Source of the DNA: Bacillus salipaludis
Lineage (GTDB): Bacteria; Bacillota; Bacilli; Bacillales_B; DSM-18226
Direction: 5' to 3'
Assembly (NCBI RefSeq): GCF_004358205.1
Contig: NZ_SMYO01000001.1
Location: 1 to 64,000, forward strand
Length of the DNA stretch: 64,000 nucleotides
Part shown: positions 34,709 to 43,645 of the stretch, piece after piece
Position numbering within the stretch: the first letter of the stretch is position 1
Layout: each line of letters begins with the position of its first letter
Translations under genes and position numbers: made by a program
The notes under the pieces: generated by a model
What the model was told of the DNA's origin: nothing
The model's database searches: none
The model's input: only the letters and a program-made list of their open reading frames with translations

Positions 34709-36124
34709 GTGATAAAAGTTAAGGTTCGTTTACGGCCCGTTGTTAGTAAGATTAATTTACCCACTGTTTTGAGATCAACTATACTTCCCAGTGACTCGAT
34801 TGAGAAATTATTTATTGCAACCCAAGTAGGTGAGATCTTTTACATAGACAATGGAGTTATACGGACTTTTTTAGATATTCGCCCGCGAATCATAAAACTA
34901 GGAGGTTCTGGTGGTGGTTATGATGAACGGGGATTGCTGGGGCTGGCGTTTCATCCCCAATTTTATAATAACCGTTTATTTTATCTTCATTATTCAGTAG
35001 CAGGAACACAAGGTCCAGGTGCTCTTTCTGAACATTTTAGTCCTGACCCGTGTGATCCCAAAACATTAAACCAAAAATGGATAAATCGAGAAACTCAATA
35101 TGATCATATTGATACAGTGGAAGAATGGATTTTACAATCGAATGGCCAGCCTCAAAAACGACGAACATTGCTTAACTTAAGAAGACCCTTTATGAATCAT
35201 AATGGTGTCAATAGCTTAAATTTTTCACCTGAAACAGGAAAACTTGTTTTAACAACCGGAGATGGCGGTTCAGGCTATGATCCGTTTAATGTAAGCCAAG
35301 ATAATTTGGAAATAGCCGGAAAAATTATTGAAATTGACGTAGTTAAGAATACTTTTATCGAGAATCCGCCTGTAGTCACACGTTTTAATGAACTTCCCGT
35401 TCCTATTCAGGAAACACTTACGGTTATTGCCAAAGGGGTTCGCAATATAACAGGCATTTCATTTCAAAGGTTTTATTACCAATATATCAAAAATGTGGGA
35501 AATGTCGGACAGGATTTGGTAGAATCCATTTTTTCATTCGTTCATTATAAACCAATACCAGTTACTCAGCTTGTTCAAGCTTCTTTAAGAAACACCGAAT
35601 CTGACCAAGAAGGATTTATTAACTTTGGCTGGCGAGGGTGGGAAGGTGCTTTTCCTACTTCAATTATAAGGGGCTGCTCAGCAAATCCGGCTTTGGATGA
35701 GAAAACTATTGCTTATTTTGATGAAGCAGTTAACACTTCAGCGAGGCGTCTTCCGCCTTTAACTAATTATTATCATAAAGATCAAAGGCCCGATAAGTTT
35801 GGAGGAACTTCGCTTACAGGAGTGCAAACCTATATGGGGAATGGAATCCCCACGTTAACGGGAAGCGTTGTATTTACCGATCTTGCGAGACATGATGAAT
35901 CTCGACCTCCGGTTAGAGGAGTTTTAGCCTATACCAGGGTAAGAACAGATGGTAAACTAAATGATTTCAGTGTTATTGAAACCGATTATAATTTTGGGCC
36001 TCAATCCGCTTATTACGTTAGTTTGGGAACGAATCTGGATCAAACCAGACTATATTTAGGGGTATATGGCTCTATGAAAGTGACTGATTTTAACCAGGGG
36101 ACAGTTTTTGAAATTGTTCAGTAA
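34709..36124 (+). CDS. Glucose/sorbosone dehydrogenase-like (PQQ-type beta-propeller) protein
   Basis: A 471-aa protein of the GSDH/HHIP-like family. The motif GLLGLAFHPQFYNNRLFYLHY near residue 80 and NHNGVNSLNFSPETGKLVLTTGDGG near 165-190 are the usual signatures, including the conserved His and the GDGG loop. There is no signal peptide or lipobox, although many relatives are secreted, so location is uncertain. The mid part (about 240-300) has an insertion rich in aromatic residues not typical of soluble glucose dehydrogenase. The GTG start follows AAGGAGTGG at a rather long distance. PQQ dependence cannot be assumed, since most Bacillus do not make PQQ. Confidence 0.75.
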   Translation: MIKVKVRLRPVVSKINLPTVLRSTILPSDSIEKLFIATQVGEIFYIDNGVIRTFLDIRPRIIKLGGSGGGYDERGLLGLAFHPQFYNNRLFYLHYSVAGTQGPGALSEHFSPDPCDPKTLNQKWINRETQYDHIDTVEEWILQSNGQPQKRRTLLNLRRPFMNHNGVNSLNFSPETGKLVLTTGDGGSGYDPFNVSQDNLEIAGKIIEIDVVKNTFIENPPVVTRFNELPVPIQETLTVIAKGVRNITGISFQRFYYQYIKNVGNVGQDLVESIFSFVHYKPIPVTQLVQASLRNTESDQEGFINFGWRGWEGAFPTSIIRGCSANPALDEKTIAYFDEAVNTSARRLPPLTNYYHKDQRPDKFGGTSLTGVQTYMGNGIPTLTGSVVFTDLARHDESRPPVRGVLAYTRVRTDGKLNDFSVIETDYNFGPQSAYYVSLGTNLDQTRLYLGVYGSMKVTDFNQGTVFEIVQ

Positions 36125-36251
36125 TTTATCAATTTGACTTATGAACTCGTGCCTAGTCACTATCGAAATGTTTGTTCAACATATTAAAAGGAAAAAACCG
36201 CTCGAGTAAAAATTCATCATGCGAGTTAACATTTACTATTAGTTTCAAAAT
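36125..36251. other. Spacer before the tRNA-Sec remnant
   Basis: AT-rich, with a weak CTCG/CGAG hairpin at about 36202-36226 that might end the upstream gene. No gene is seen. Confidence 0.3.
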
Positions 36252-36326
36252 TGCCAGGGCTGCGTGGGAATCAAACCCACCAGACCCGGCACGCAAATCT
36301 CATGCGGTTTTGAAGACCGAGGGTGC
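36252..36326 (-). pseudogene. Truncated tRNA-Sec (3' two-thirds)
   Basis: On the minus strand this segment carries the anticodon arm with TCA, a long variable arm, the T arm and the 3' acceptor strand of a selenocysteine tRNA. The 5' acceptor strand and most of the D arm are missing. It shares a 25-bp identical block (36298-36322) and a 13-bp block with the intact gene at 44981-45077. The variable arm differs in sequence but can still pair (AGATTTG with CGGGTCT), so it descends from a real tRNA-Sec rather than being a recent partial copy of the neighbour. The terminal CCA is altered to GCA. Confidence 0.75.
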
Positions 36327-36621
36327 TATATAAGAATTATTATAAACAGAATTATCCCCACCAAATCCACTTCAAACAGGTATGTTAAAGAGATTATCAC
36401 TAGTATTTTCTATTTTATTCACTTATACCCTTGTCAAATCCAGTAGTTTTAGTATACGTGATAAAGTGTAAAATCTAAACCTTACTTTTAAAATGCTAGA
36501 AACCTTTATATTATTAATAACACCATTTTTATAACGATTTGATATAAAATTAAGGGTAAACTTCTCTTTAGCCTTTAAACTACAGCCTTAATCATACCCT
36601 GACAAAATCAGGTTAAAAAAA
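36327..36621. other. Unassigned AT-rich spacer
   Basis: No gene or clear signal. A short CCTGA/TCAGG stem at about 36599-36613 follows the small gene at 36622-36780 but lacks a good T-run. Confidence 0.3.
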
Positions 36622-36780
36622 TTAGATCATTACTAATGTGGAATGATCATTATAGTAAACAACCTCTGAAAGAATTTTGCACCCTTTGCAATTCTTTAAA
36701 GCTTCTCTTGCTTCCTTCTCCGAGTTAAACTCATACATACTTATATTATTTTCATTTGAATAAACAGTTAAAATCCACAT
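36622..36780 (-). CDS. Small protein of 52 aa, function unknown
   Basis: Opens MWILTVYSNENNISMYEFN and continues with SEKEAREALKNCKGCKILSE. It has a beta-rich start, an amphipathic helix with KEAREALKN, and two Cys residues. GGAGGG lies seven bases upstream of the ATG, a strong site. I have seen similar short proteins in Bacillaceae but cannot name the family. It lies inside the segment bounded by the two tRNA-Sec sequences. Confidence 0.6.
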   Translation of the reverse strand: MWILTVYSNENNISMYEFNSEKEAREALKNCKGCKILSEVVYYNDHSTLVMI

Positions 36781-36846
36781 TTACATCCCTCCAATTTTTA
36801 TAAAACTTAATTCTTGTACATTTGTTAGTTATTTTAAATTTTATTA

Positions 36847-36969
36847 TTATTTCTTTCCGAAACTTAAACTAGAACAGGTTTTGAAACATCCGTTAACATT
36901 AAGATCACATTCTTTACACTTCCTGGGTGTTGTTCTGGATGAATCCGGTACTGCTTTATGGGATCTCAA
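36847..36969 (-). CDS. Possible Cys-rich microprotein of 40 aa
   Basis: A TTG start seven bases after AAAGGAGC opens a 40-codon frame. The product is basic, with four Cys arranged as CKEC...CFKTC, which could bind a metal ion. It precedes the 52-aa gene by 66 bp on the same strand. The ribosome binding site and the Cys spacing argue for a real gene; the short length and TTG start leave doubt. Confidence 0.4.
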   Translation of the reverse strand: MRSHKAVPDSSRTTPRKCKECDLNVNGCFKTCSSLSFGKK

Positions 36970-37314
36970 TGTTGGAAGCTCCTTTCTTAAGATAAATCTC
37001 TAATAGAACCATATAATAGTTTTTCTATTTAAAAAATATCAATTATTTTATGAGTTAATAGAAAATTTTTATGATTGGATTCTTAAAAAATGGTTTACCC
37101 CTACATGGCATAACCTCACTAATTACTAACCATTGAGTGATGAAGCACTTGATGTAATGACCAAAAAAGAAAAGAAGCTTCACTTCTATTTAGGCCTGTA
37201 AATAAGGAAAGAACATTAAATATTAGAAAACTATCAAGCATTTTGGCGTACTCTTTGCCTAAAACCTAAAAGATAGAGGCAAGTCATATGATATGCCTAA
37301 CTTTCCATTAACCT
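36970..37314. other. Unassigned region
   Basis: No intact gene. A few short open stretches lack initiation sites, and the region looks like decayed DNA next to the prpF remnant. Confidence 0.35.
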
Positions 37315-37495
37315 AACATTATAGTCAACCACTTGCCTGTCGAGGCTGACTTTGCTGAAAGGATAAACAATATGTGTATAAGGATGTGATGAAGGGCCAA
37401 CAATGGCTAATTTGCTGGTTGTGGATGTTCCACCGTCCAAACCATCAATTTGACTGTGTTGTCGCGATTTCCAAATATCCTTAAGAAACTCCAGC
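37315..37495 (-). pseudogene. Remnant of a second prpF-like gene
   Basis: The segment aligns at the DNA level with 41568-41745 of the prpF-like pseudogene: both share ACATTATAGTCAACCACTTG and GGCTAATTTGCTGGTTGT-type stretches, in the same orientation, with scattered substitutions and small indels. It corresponds to roughly residues 40-97 of the protein. Nothing of the rest remains. Confidence 0.75.
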
Positions 37496-37692
37496 TCTTA
37501 ATGAATACCAGAAATATTGATTGCTTATTTAACCACCATAAAAACTTTTTATAATAGAATGAAAAAATCGCAAAGGGTCAATCTTGTTTTACGTTGCTAA
37601 TAATATCAGCATAATGTTCAAAAAAACATTTGTTGATTTGTTGGTTGAATATTGAAATTTTGTTTTTATAGATAAGGAGGTTAAATGTTTCA

Positions 37693-37749
37693 ATGAATGA
37701 AAAGGATTGGGTCATTCTCCAAACCATCTTTGAAGAGAGAAATATTTAA
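37693..37749 (+). pseudogene. 5' remnant of a second LysR gene
   Basis: After AAGGAGG an ATG opens MNEKDWVILQTIFEERNI and then stops. This matches the first 18 residues of the LysR protein at 43833-44699 with two differences. The homology ends at the stop. Together with the prpF remnant it shows that a second copy of this locus once lay here. Confidence 0.8.
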
Positions 37750-37790
37750 TTTTTTATTATTTGGCAATCCGTTAAAAATTAGATCATAAT

Positions 37791-37832
37791 AAAAGGGCTT
37801 TCGGTTATTTTAATTCACCTAAAGCCCTTTTA
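37791..37832. terminator. Terminator downstream of tcuAB
   Basis: AAAAGGGCTTT/AAAGCCCTTTT stem with a 19-base loop and T-rich flanks on both strands. Confidence 0.7.
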
Positions 37833-37960
37833 TTTATAAATTCTACTTTACATATAGGATTACCTATTCCTGGCATTGCTTTGTTTTTTTGAAATATTTT
37901 GCTTGTATTATACTGTAATCAATGTTTGCCTACAACTGCTGTACCTGTCTTAACAGGCTG

Positions 37961-39091
37961 TTATCCAGCTTTCACTTCTTCTTGAACAGGATGATGTGCA
38001 ATGCGCTCTTCTTGTGCATAACGGATAAGTGCTAAATAACGATATACAAAGTGTGCAAATTTAGTATACGGAGCTGTGAAAAATAGAGCTGCAACACTTC
38101 CTAAATGCATTGCCAACAAAATTCCCATTGCGGCCGTTTCACGAGCCAGCAACAAGATCATCCCTGTCACTGCCACAACTAGTAATGAAACGATAAATGA
38201 AGTTCCTGACTTTGCCGCTTTTTCCTCGCCGACTTCAGGATCGCTTTTTGCTTTAAGCACCAACAGTCCAATCGTTCCAATAATAATTCCAAGGCCACCT
38301 AGGGTTCCCAGAATGACTACTGGATGGTACACAGGATATGGCGCAGGAATGTGTAATATATGAGCATAAAAAGCCCCTAATGTTGTTGAAGCAAGGTCAA
38401 GCATAAAACCATAAGATACAAAATGGTGAAACTTGCGGCGGATTGTAGAAGGCTCCTCTGTTGGATAATTGCAGCCTGCACCTTCTCCTCCTAAATAACG
38501 AAGGCTTAGCGCATACTTTGTACCAGTCACAATATCTTTTCCAAGGATTTTTTCAGACTTAGCCGACTTAATGTCCTTCCAGAATCTGCTCATTCCGTTC
38601 AACCAGCCGCCAACCATCCAAACTCCTAAGGCCAAGAAAACAATAATCATGTCAGCTTCTGAAATAGACTTATAAAATGCTCCTGTTCCTACATGCGCTT
38701 CTAAAAGCCCAGAAGTCCCGTTGGTTCCCAAAATTAAAGTGAACATTAATATGATTCCAAAGAAAAATGTAATCCAAAAGCCGCTGCGTTTTTCTCCGAG
38801 TACCTTGGCAAATATTCTCGGGCTTGCATACTTTCGATAGGTTTCTTCACGCAATTGCGCAAATAGTTTTGGCGGATTAATGCCAAATTCATGTGGTGTT
38901 GTAAATGGACATGCATGGTAGCAGTCTCGGCAATCATGGCACAAATTGGCCAAATAAGTCATATCATTATCTGTAAAATCCCGGCGCCACTCAATCGATT
39001 GCCATACGGCACAGTATCCCTCACAGTAGCGACAAGAGTTACATAATCTCATTTGTCGTTTTCCATCATCTAGTAGCTCTTTTGATTCCAT
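37961..39091 (-). CDS. tcuB: Tricarballylate utilization protein TcuB (iron-sulfur/cytochrome membrane protein)
   Basis: A protein of about 376 aa. The N-terminus has two Cys clusters, CNSCRYCEGYCAVW near residue 16 and CHDCRDCYHACPF near 50, each suited to a 4Fe-4S centre. About six membrane helices with conserved His follow. In Salmonella TcuB reoxidises the flavin of TcuA and sends electrons to the quinone pool. ATG 39091 follows GGGGAGG and overlaps the end of tcuA by 26 bp, so the two are translated together. It is the last gene of the cluster. Confidence 0.87.
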   Translation of the reverse strand: MESKELLDDGKRQMRLCNSCRYCEGYCAVWQSIEWRRDFTDNDMTYLANLCHDCRDCYHACPFTTPHEFGINPPKLFAQLREETYRKYASPRIFAKVLGEKRSGFWITFFFGIILMFTLILGTNGTSGLLEAHVGTGAFYKSISEADMIIVFLALGVWMVGGWLNGMSRFWKDIKSAKSEKILGKDIVTGTKYALSLRYLGGEGAGCNYPTEEPSTIRRKFHHFVSYGFMLDLASTTLGAFYAHILHIPAPYPVYHPVVILGTLGGLGIIIGTIGLLVLKAKSDPEVGEEKAAKSGTSFIVSLLVVAVTGMILLLARETAAMGILLAMHLGSVAALFFTAPYTKFAHFVYRYLALIRYAQEERIAHHPVQEEVKAG

Positions 39092-40457
39092 TTGCTGCTT
39101 CCTCCCCTGCAATTCTTCCTAATACTGCGCCCATCGTGAGTCCAAAACCAGCCAAATACCCACGGCGCAGTACATTACCTGCTGCCATTTCTCCTGCCGC
39201 AAACATATTGTCACAAAGGCTTCCATTCTTCCACTTGATCCTCGCCTGCTCGTTTACTGCAACTGAAAGGTATGTAAATGTAATTCCAGTCTTCAGTGGA
39301 TAAGCATAAAACGGAGGCTTATCGATCTGAACCGCCCAATGGCTTTTCACCGGAGTTAATCCTTCTGTTTTACAGTCGTCTAATTCACCTGGATTAAAAG
39401 TTCCCGGACGAATGGACTTGTTAAAGTCTTTAACCGTCTTAGCAACTGCTATAGGGTTTAGGCCCAGTTTTTGCGCCAATTCCTCGATTGTTCCTGCAGA
39501 TACTGGTTCGAATACCGAAGGCATGAATTTTCCAAGTGTCTTACTGTCAATGATCGAGTAAGCAACTTGATCTGGCTGCCGGGCAATCAGTCCTCCCCAA
39601 ATGGCATAGCGTTTTGGCCAGAAGTCTTCTCCTTCGTCGTAGAAGCGCTCACCATTCTTATTTACTACAATCCCAAATGGAACACTGTCAAGCCGGGTAA
39701 CAATTCCTCCGTCAAACTTTGGCGCCCTGCCATCAACCGCGACGGCGTGAAACGCATCGGGTTCTCCTATCTTGGCTGCACCTTTATTTAGCAGCATCTC
39801 TAGAACATTCCCCTGATTATATGGGGTACCACGGATAATGAAATTCTCAGCAGCGTCTCCCCAGTAACGTTTGTGCCATTCTATATTGGCTTCAAAACCG
39901 CCAGAAGCAAATATGATCGCTTTTGCTTTGATCGTCTCGATCCCATTTTTCCTGCGAACTTTAGCAGCTTTGAACTTAGTGCCACTCATTTCTATATCTT
40001 CAAGCATTGAATCGTACCAGACTTCTACCCCTTTTGCTTTAGCCGTTTGATAGTAGGAATTGATGACAGCCCTACCGCCGCCAAGCTGGAAGATATTCGT
40101 TCTTCCTAAATGAAGGGTCCCAGATAGTGCCGGCTGCCATTGAATCCCCTGTTTGCTAAGCCAGTCCGGAAGTTCCTCGGATTTACGCACCACTAATCTT
40201 GCAATAGGTTCATTTATTTCCCCCCCAGCAACACGCCGTAAATCCTCCAGGAATTCTTCCTCATGATACATCCCAGTCATATACTTATTCTCACGTGTAT
40301 TCATCACCCTATAATCCCGGGTGAGCCTGCTATTTCCGCCGCGATAAAATTTAGGAGCCCTTTCAATTATCAACACCTTTACCCCATGATCGCGAGCTGA
40401 AAGTGCAGCAGCAAGAGCAGCATTCCCGCCACCGACTACTAAAACATCTGTCTCCAT
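39066..40457 (-). CDS. tcuA: FAD-dependent tricarballylate dehydrogenase TcuA
   Basis: A 463-aa flavoprotein of the fumarate reductase/succinate dehydrogenase superfamily. The FAD motif VLVVGGGNAALAAALSARDHG is at the N-terminus and the Arg-rich RGGNSRLTRDYR near residue 40. IIFASGGFEANIEWH near 190 and GLTMGAVLGRIAGEEAA at the end complete the FAD site. TcuA oxidises tricarballylate to cis-aconitate. ATG 40457 follows AAAGGAGA. A terminator separates it from the prpF-like pseudogene, so tcuAB likely have their own promoter in 40458-40612. Confidence 0.88.
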   Translation of the reverse strand: METDVLVVGGGNAALAAALSARDHGVKVLIIERAPKFYRGGNSRLTRDYRVMNTRENKYMTGMYHEEEFLEDLRRVAGGEINEPIARLVVRKSEELPDWLSKQGIQWQPALSGTLHLGRTNIFQLGGGRAVINSYYQTAKAKGVEVWYDSMLEDIEMSGTKFKAAKVRRKNGIETIKAKAIIFASGGFEANIEWHKRYWGDAAENFIIRGTPYNQGNVLEMLLNKGAAKIGEPDAFHAVAVDGRAPKFDGGIVTRLDSVPFGIVVNKNGERFYDEGEDFWPKRYAIWGGLIARQPDQVAYSIIDSKTLGKFMPSVFEPVSAGTIEELAQKLGLNPIAVAKTVKDFNKSIRPGTFNPGELDDCKTEGLTPVKSHWAVQIDKPPFYAYPLKTGITFTYLSVAVNEQARIKWKNGSLCDNMFAAGEMAAGNVLRRGYLAGFGLTMGAVLGRIAGEEAANGIKRATR

Positions 40458-40612
40458 TTTTAAATCTCCTTTCATGATTTATCATCTTTAATATAACTTT
40501 AATATAATATTAGGAATAAAAAAAATATTAAAAATTTATACAAGTACATAGAATTAATTTATGATAGATTATTAGTGATATAAAAAAGGTTAAGACTAGT
40601 ATCTAAAAAAAA

Positions 40613-40633
40613 AAGCTAAAACTAGTTTAGCTT
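40613..40633 (-). terminator. Terminator between the prpF-like pseudogene and tcuA
   Basis: AAGCTAAA/TTTAGCTT stem with a 5-base loop and ten T residues on the minus strand. Confidence 0.75.
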
Positions 40634-40680
40634 CTCTCCGTAAGATCATTTAAATCCAAAATAATCCTATCAAAATAGTG

Positions 40681-41859
40681 TTAAACCATTGCTGCATGCT
40701 TCCCACCTGTAAAAATAGAAGCAGGTACATATGCATAACCTTCCATTAGCCTTCTTGCTGTGCGGCCATTTCCAGACCGATCTACTGCCATTGATCTCCA
40801 ATTTTCTCCACCTCTGCAGCTTCATATAAGGTTCCTGAAGGATGTCCAACCCGGATTCCATTAAGCCCCCCGGAAACAATTTGATTCGGAATGGTTCCCG
40901 TAATTTTTAATGCCGCCGCAAGACCCATTGCTCCGCTTACTGCATGGGCACGATGAAGGGATCACATCGTAATATAACGTGAAAGAACATCAATATCTTC
41001 ATTTTTGACATGTTGTTGATCAACCGTTTGATAGTCCTTTGGATTTGAGACCATTACTCTTTTTGGCAATGCGTGAGTGTAAGGGGAAACCTGTTCACCT
41101 TCTTTGATAAGGCCAATCTTGATTCCGGCTTTGACACGAATTTTTTCTAGTATATCAAGTAAATTAGTATTTGCGTTTACTTCGTTGGGAAGCTTTGTTC
41201 CAGTTTGACCAACATCTTCTGCGCGCACAAATATGAGCGTATTGACACAATCAACAATGCTAACTTCATATTCCCTTCCATCCTCCAGCTTGATGATATC
41301 TGAAGGGTTACTGGATGGGAGTGTTTTTCCTGTAAATGTTCCACCTGCATCTAAAAAGTTAAGCATGATTTGAGCTGCTTTTCCGGAACACCAGTGATCG
41401 AAAATTCACCCTCATATTGATTTGTCCATTTTTCACCGGTATTTCCACAAATATCATCTTATCTGTATTTGTGTTATATATGTTCACAGCAGTGATTGGT
41501 TCAGTTAATGGGACATATCCTTCTTCCACAGCATACAATCCAACTGCAGTAACAAAATTTCCGCAAGTAACATTATAGTCAACCACTTGCCGATCCAGGC
41601 TAACTTGACCAAAAGTGTAATCAATGTGTGCATCAGGATGTGTGGAAGGACCAACGATTGCTAATTTGCTGGTTGTTGAGGTTCCCCCTCCTAAACCATC
41701 AATTTGGCTGTTGTCAGGACTGCCATAAATCCATAAGATGACTCCATCCCTTAAAGCAGGATCTGCAGGAAGGTCTGATCTTCTTAAGATAAGCCCTTTG
41801 CTGGTTCCTCCTCTCATAATAACATTTGGAATTTTATGTAATTGCCCATAATCAAACAT
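40681..41859 (-). pseudogene. Broken prpF-like gene (aconitate isomerase / PrpF family)
   Basis: The PrpF family comprises isomerases and tautomerases that act on aconitate-like acids. Read in pieces, the whole protein is recognisable: IPNVIMRGGTSKGLILRRSD, DGLGGGTSTTSKLAIVGPS, VTCGNFVTAVGLYAVEEG, then LDAGGTFTGKTLPSS, HRAHAVSGAMGLAAALK and GRTARRLMEGYAYVP. The frame is lost near 41408, again near 41378 and near 40790, and an in-frame TGA interrupts it at 40959-40961. Four lesions make a sequencing error unlikely. It sits between an MFS gene and tcuA, where an aconitate isomerase would fit the pathway. Confidence 0.85.
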
Positions 41860-41921
41860 ATTGTATTGCCCCCAGTATCCCCAATATTCTGATAACTATA
41901 TATTTAGCGTCGGTGATTGAA

Positions 41922-41945
41922 AACGACACCCCGCAGGGTGCCGTT
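41922..41945 (-). terminator. Terminator of the MFS gene
   Basis: AACGGCACCC/GGGTGTCGTT stem (one wobble) with a tight loop and T-run on the minus strand. Confidence 0.75.
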
Positions 41946-41952
41946 TTTTAGA

Positions 41953-43395
41953 TTAAAGATTAGATGATGCTTGATATTTATTGTTCGATTGAGTCCCGTT
42001 GATTTCTTCAAGACTTCTCTTAGAAGTACGTGGACCAAAGAATATTGCTACAGCTGTTAAAGCCCAAACAACTGAGATAAGACCAAACACATTTAAGTAT
42101 CCAAATCCTGTGTATACAAAACTAATAATAAATGGCCCGATAACATTGGAAGCACGGCCAATTCCATATGTCAATCCTTGACCAAAAGAACGCACTTCTG
42201 TTCCGTAAAGTTCTGATGTATAAGTATATAGATTTGATGAGAAGGTTCTTTCGATATAGTTAATAAGGAAACCAAAGATAACGATCAAAACAGGATTCAA
42301 TGTGGCCCCGAATAAGAAGACAGCAATGGCAATGAAGAAGCAGGAAGCAATAATATTTGTTTTTCTCTCAAAGCGGTCCGAAATCATTGCACCTGTTAAT
42401 GAACCTAATGGAGCACCTAAGGTAATTAATGTGCTATAAAGTAGGGTATGCGAGATATCAATTCCTTGTTTTACCAATAAAGTTGGAACCCATGATCCAA
42501 ATCCATAGAAAGCGATTGTTTGAAGAATCCAAACTACAATTAGAATGGTTGTACGTTTAAGGTAAATTCCCTTGAAGACATCAGACATTTTACCTGTAGT
42601 TACTGGAGCAATTGCAATCTCAGGATCTGGCTTAGCTAAAGGACCTTTTTCACTTGCAACGATTTTTTCAATTTGTTCAATGGTTGCTTTCGCTTTATTT
42701 ACTTGTCCCTTCATTTCATACCAACGTGGTATTTCAAACAATTTTACGATTCCGAATAAAGCGAAGATTCCCAACGCTCCCCATACAAATACAAGTCTCC
42801 ATCCAAAATCCGCCATAGGAATTACCCAACTAGCAACATAACCCGTAATTGGGATACCCGTAATACCAATTGCTACTGCCAATCCTTGATACTTCCCACG
42901 AACAGCTTTTGGGAAGAATTCAATGATGTAAGTATTTGCATTCACCAATAAAGCTGAAGTAGCCATCCCTGTTACAAATCTGGCAATTGAAAGTGACCAT
43001 ACATCCCAAGAAAGGGCATTCAACGCCGAAAATACAGATAATAGTACTAGTGATATAATAATAGATTTCTTTCTTCCTGCTTTATCGCCAAGCCAGCCGC
43101 CTAAGGAAGCCCCCAAAAACATTCCGAAGAAGGCACTGGAGTTAATGGTGGCTATAAGATGCATTGGCAAATTCCACTGTTTCACTAATGCAGGTGCAGC
43201 GTATGAAAACGTATTCAAATCTGCAAATTCAAAAAAATAAGCAACTGCTAAAGCAAAAATAACTTTCTTATGAATCGAAGAAATAGGTAAACGATCCATA
43301 CGATTTGCAATGTTAAGCCCCGTAGTTCTACTTATGACAATTCCCTCCCATTTTTCATCTTCTATCCAAGTCTCTTCTTTGTTACTTTTTCTCAA
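41953..43395 (-). CDS. MFS transporter, metabolite:H+ symporter type
   Basis: A 12-helix permease of up to 480 aa. The loop 2-3 motif GGWLGDKAGRKKSI near residue 100 and the matching SDRFERKTN near 330 are the standard MFS signatures. It presumably imports tricarballylate, aconitate or a similar acid. The start is unclear. The frame opens at TTG 43395 without a ribosome binding site. A strong GGGAGGG precedes GTC at 43336-43338, where relatives begin, as if a GTG start had mutated. ATG 43299 is a further option. The gene diverges from the LysR regulator. Confidence 0.75.
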   Translation of the reverse strand: MRKSNKEETWIEDEKWEGIVISRTTGLNIANRMDRLPISSIHKKVIFALAVAYFFEFADLNTFSYAAPALVKQWNLPMHLIATINSSAFFGMFLGASLGGWLGDKAGRKKSIIISLVLLSVFSALNALSWDVWSLSIARFVTGMATSALLVNANTYIIEFFPKAVRGKYQGLAVAIGITGIPITGYVASWVIPMADFGWRLVFVWGALGIFALFGIVKLFEIPRWYEMKGQVNKAKATIEQIEKIVASEKGPLAKPDPEIAIAPVTTGKMSDVFKGIYLKRTTILIVVWILQTIAFYGFGSWVPTLLVKQGIDISHTLLYSTLITLGAPLGSLTGAMISDRFERKTNIIASCFFIAIAVFLFGATLNPVLIVIFGFLINYIERTFSSNLYTYTSELYGTEVRSFGQGLTYGIGRASNVIGPFIISFVYTGFGYLNVFGLISVVWALTAVAIFFGPRTSKRSLEEINGTQSNNKYQASSNL

Positions 43396-43567
43396 CTTAA
43401 TAAGCTTATTAAAGGTGGTATTTAAAAATTATCATAATTTATTGAATAAAAAAAATACTGATTGTTTATAAACTACCATAAAATTTTTTTATCTTAGAAA
43501 AGTGATATTCTCATACGTTTAAATTACAGCCTAATAATAGCAAAATAACAAAAAGTGATATATGCGA

Positions 43568-43581
43568 GTGATAAATATCAC
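43568..43581. promoter_or_regulatory. Candidate LysR operator GTGATA-AA-TATCAC
   Basis: A perfect inverted repeat in the spacer between the MFS and LysR genes. Extra half-sites of the same sequence lie at 43502-43507, 43555-43560 and 43602-43608, an arrangement expected for LysR tetramer binding. Confidence 0.5.
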
Positions 43582-43645
43582 AAACAAATAGCTAATACAT
43601 ATTATCACACCAATAAAAACCGGAAATAGTTTCATTAAAAAATAG

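Noticed and set aside
36264..36446. A 60-codon plus-strand frame
   Set aside because: Runs across the tRNA-Sec fragment and has no ribosome binding site.
40670..40879. A 69-codon minus-strand frame as a separate gene
   Set aside because: It is an out-of-frame reading of the 3' part of the prpF-like pseudogene.
40959..40961. In-frame TGA in the prpF-like gene as a selenocysteine codon, given the nearby selC
   Set aside because: The gene also has three frame changes, no SECIS-like hairpin was evident just after the TGA, and PrpF proteins are not known selenoproteins. A nonsense mutation is the simpler reading.
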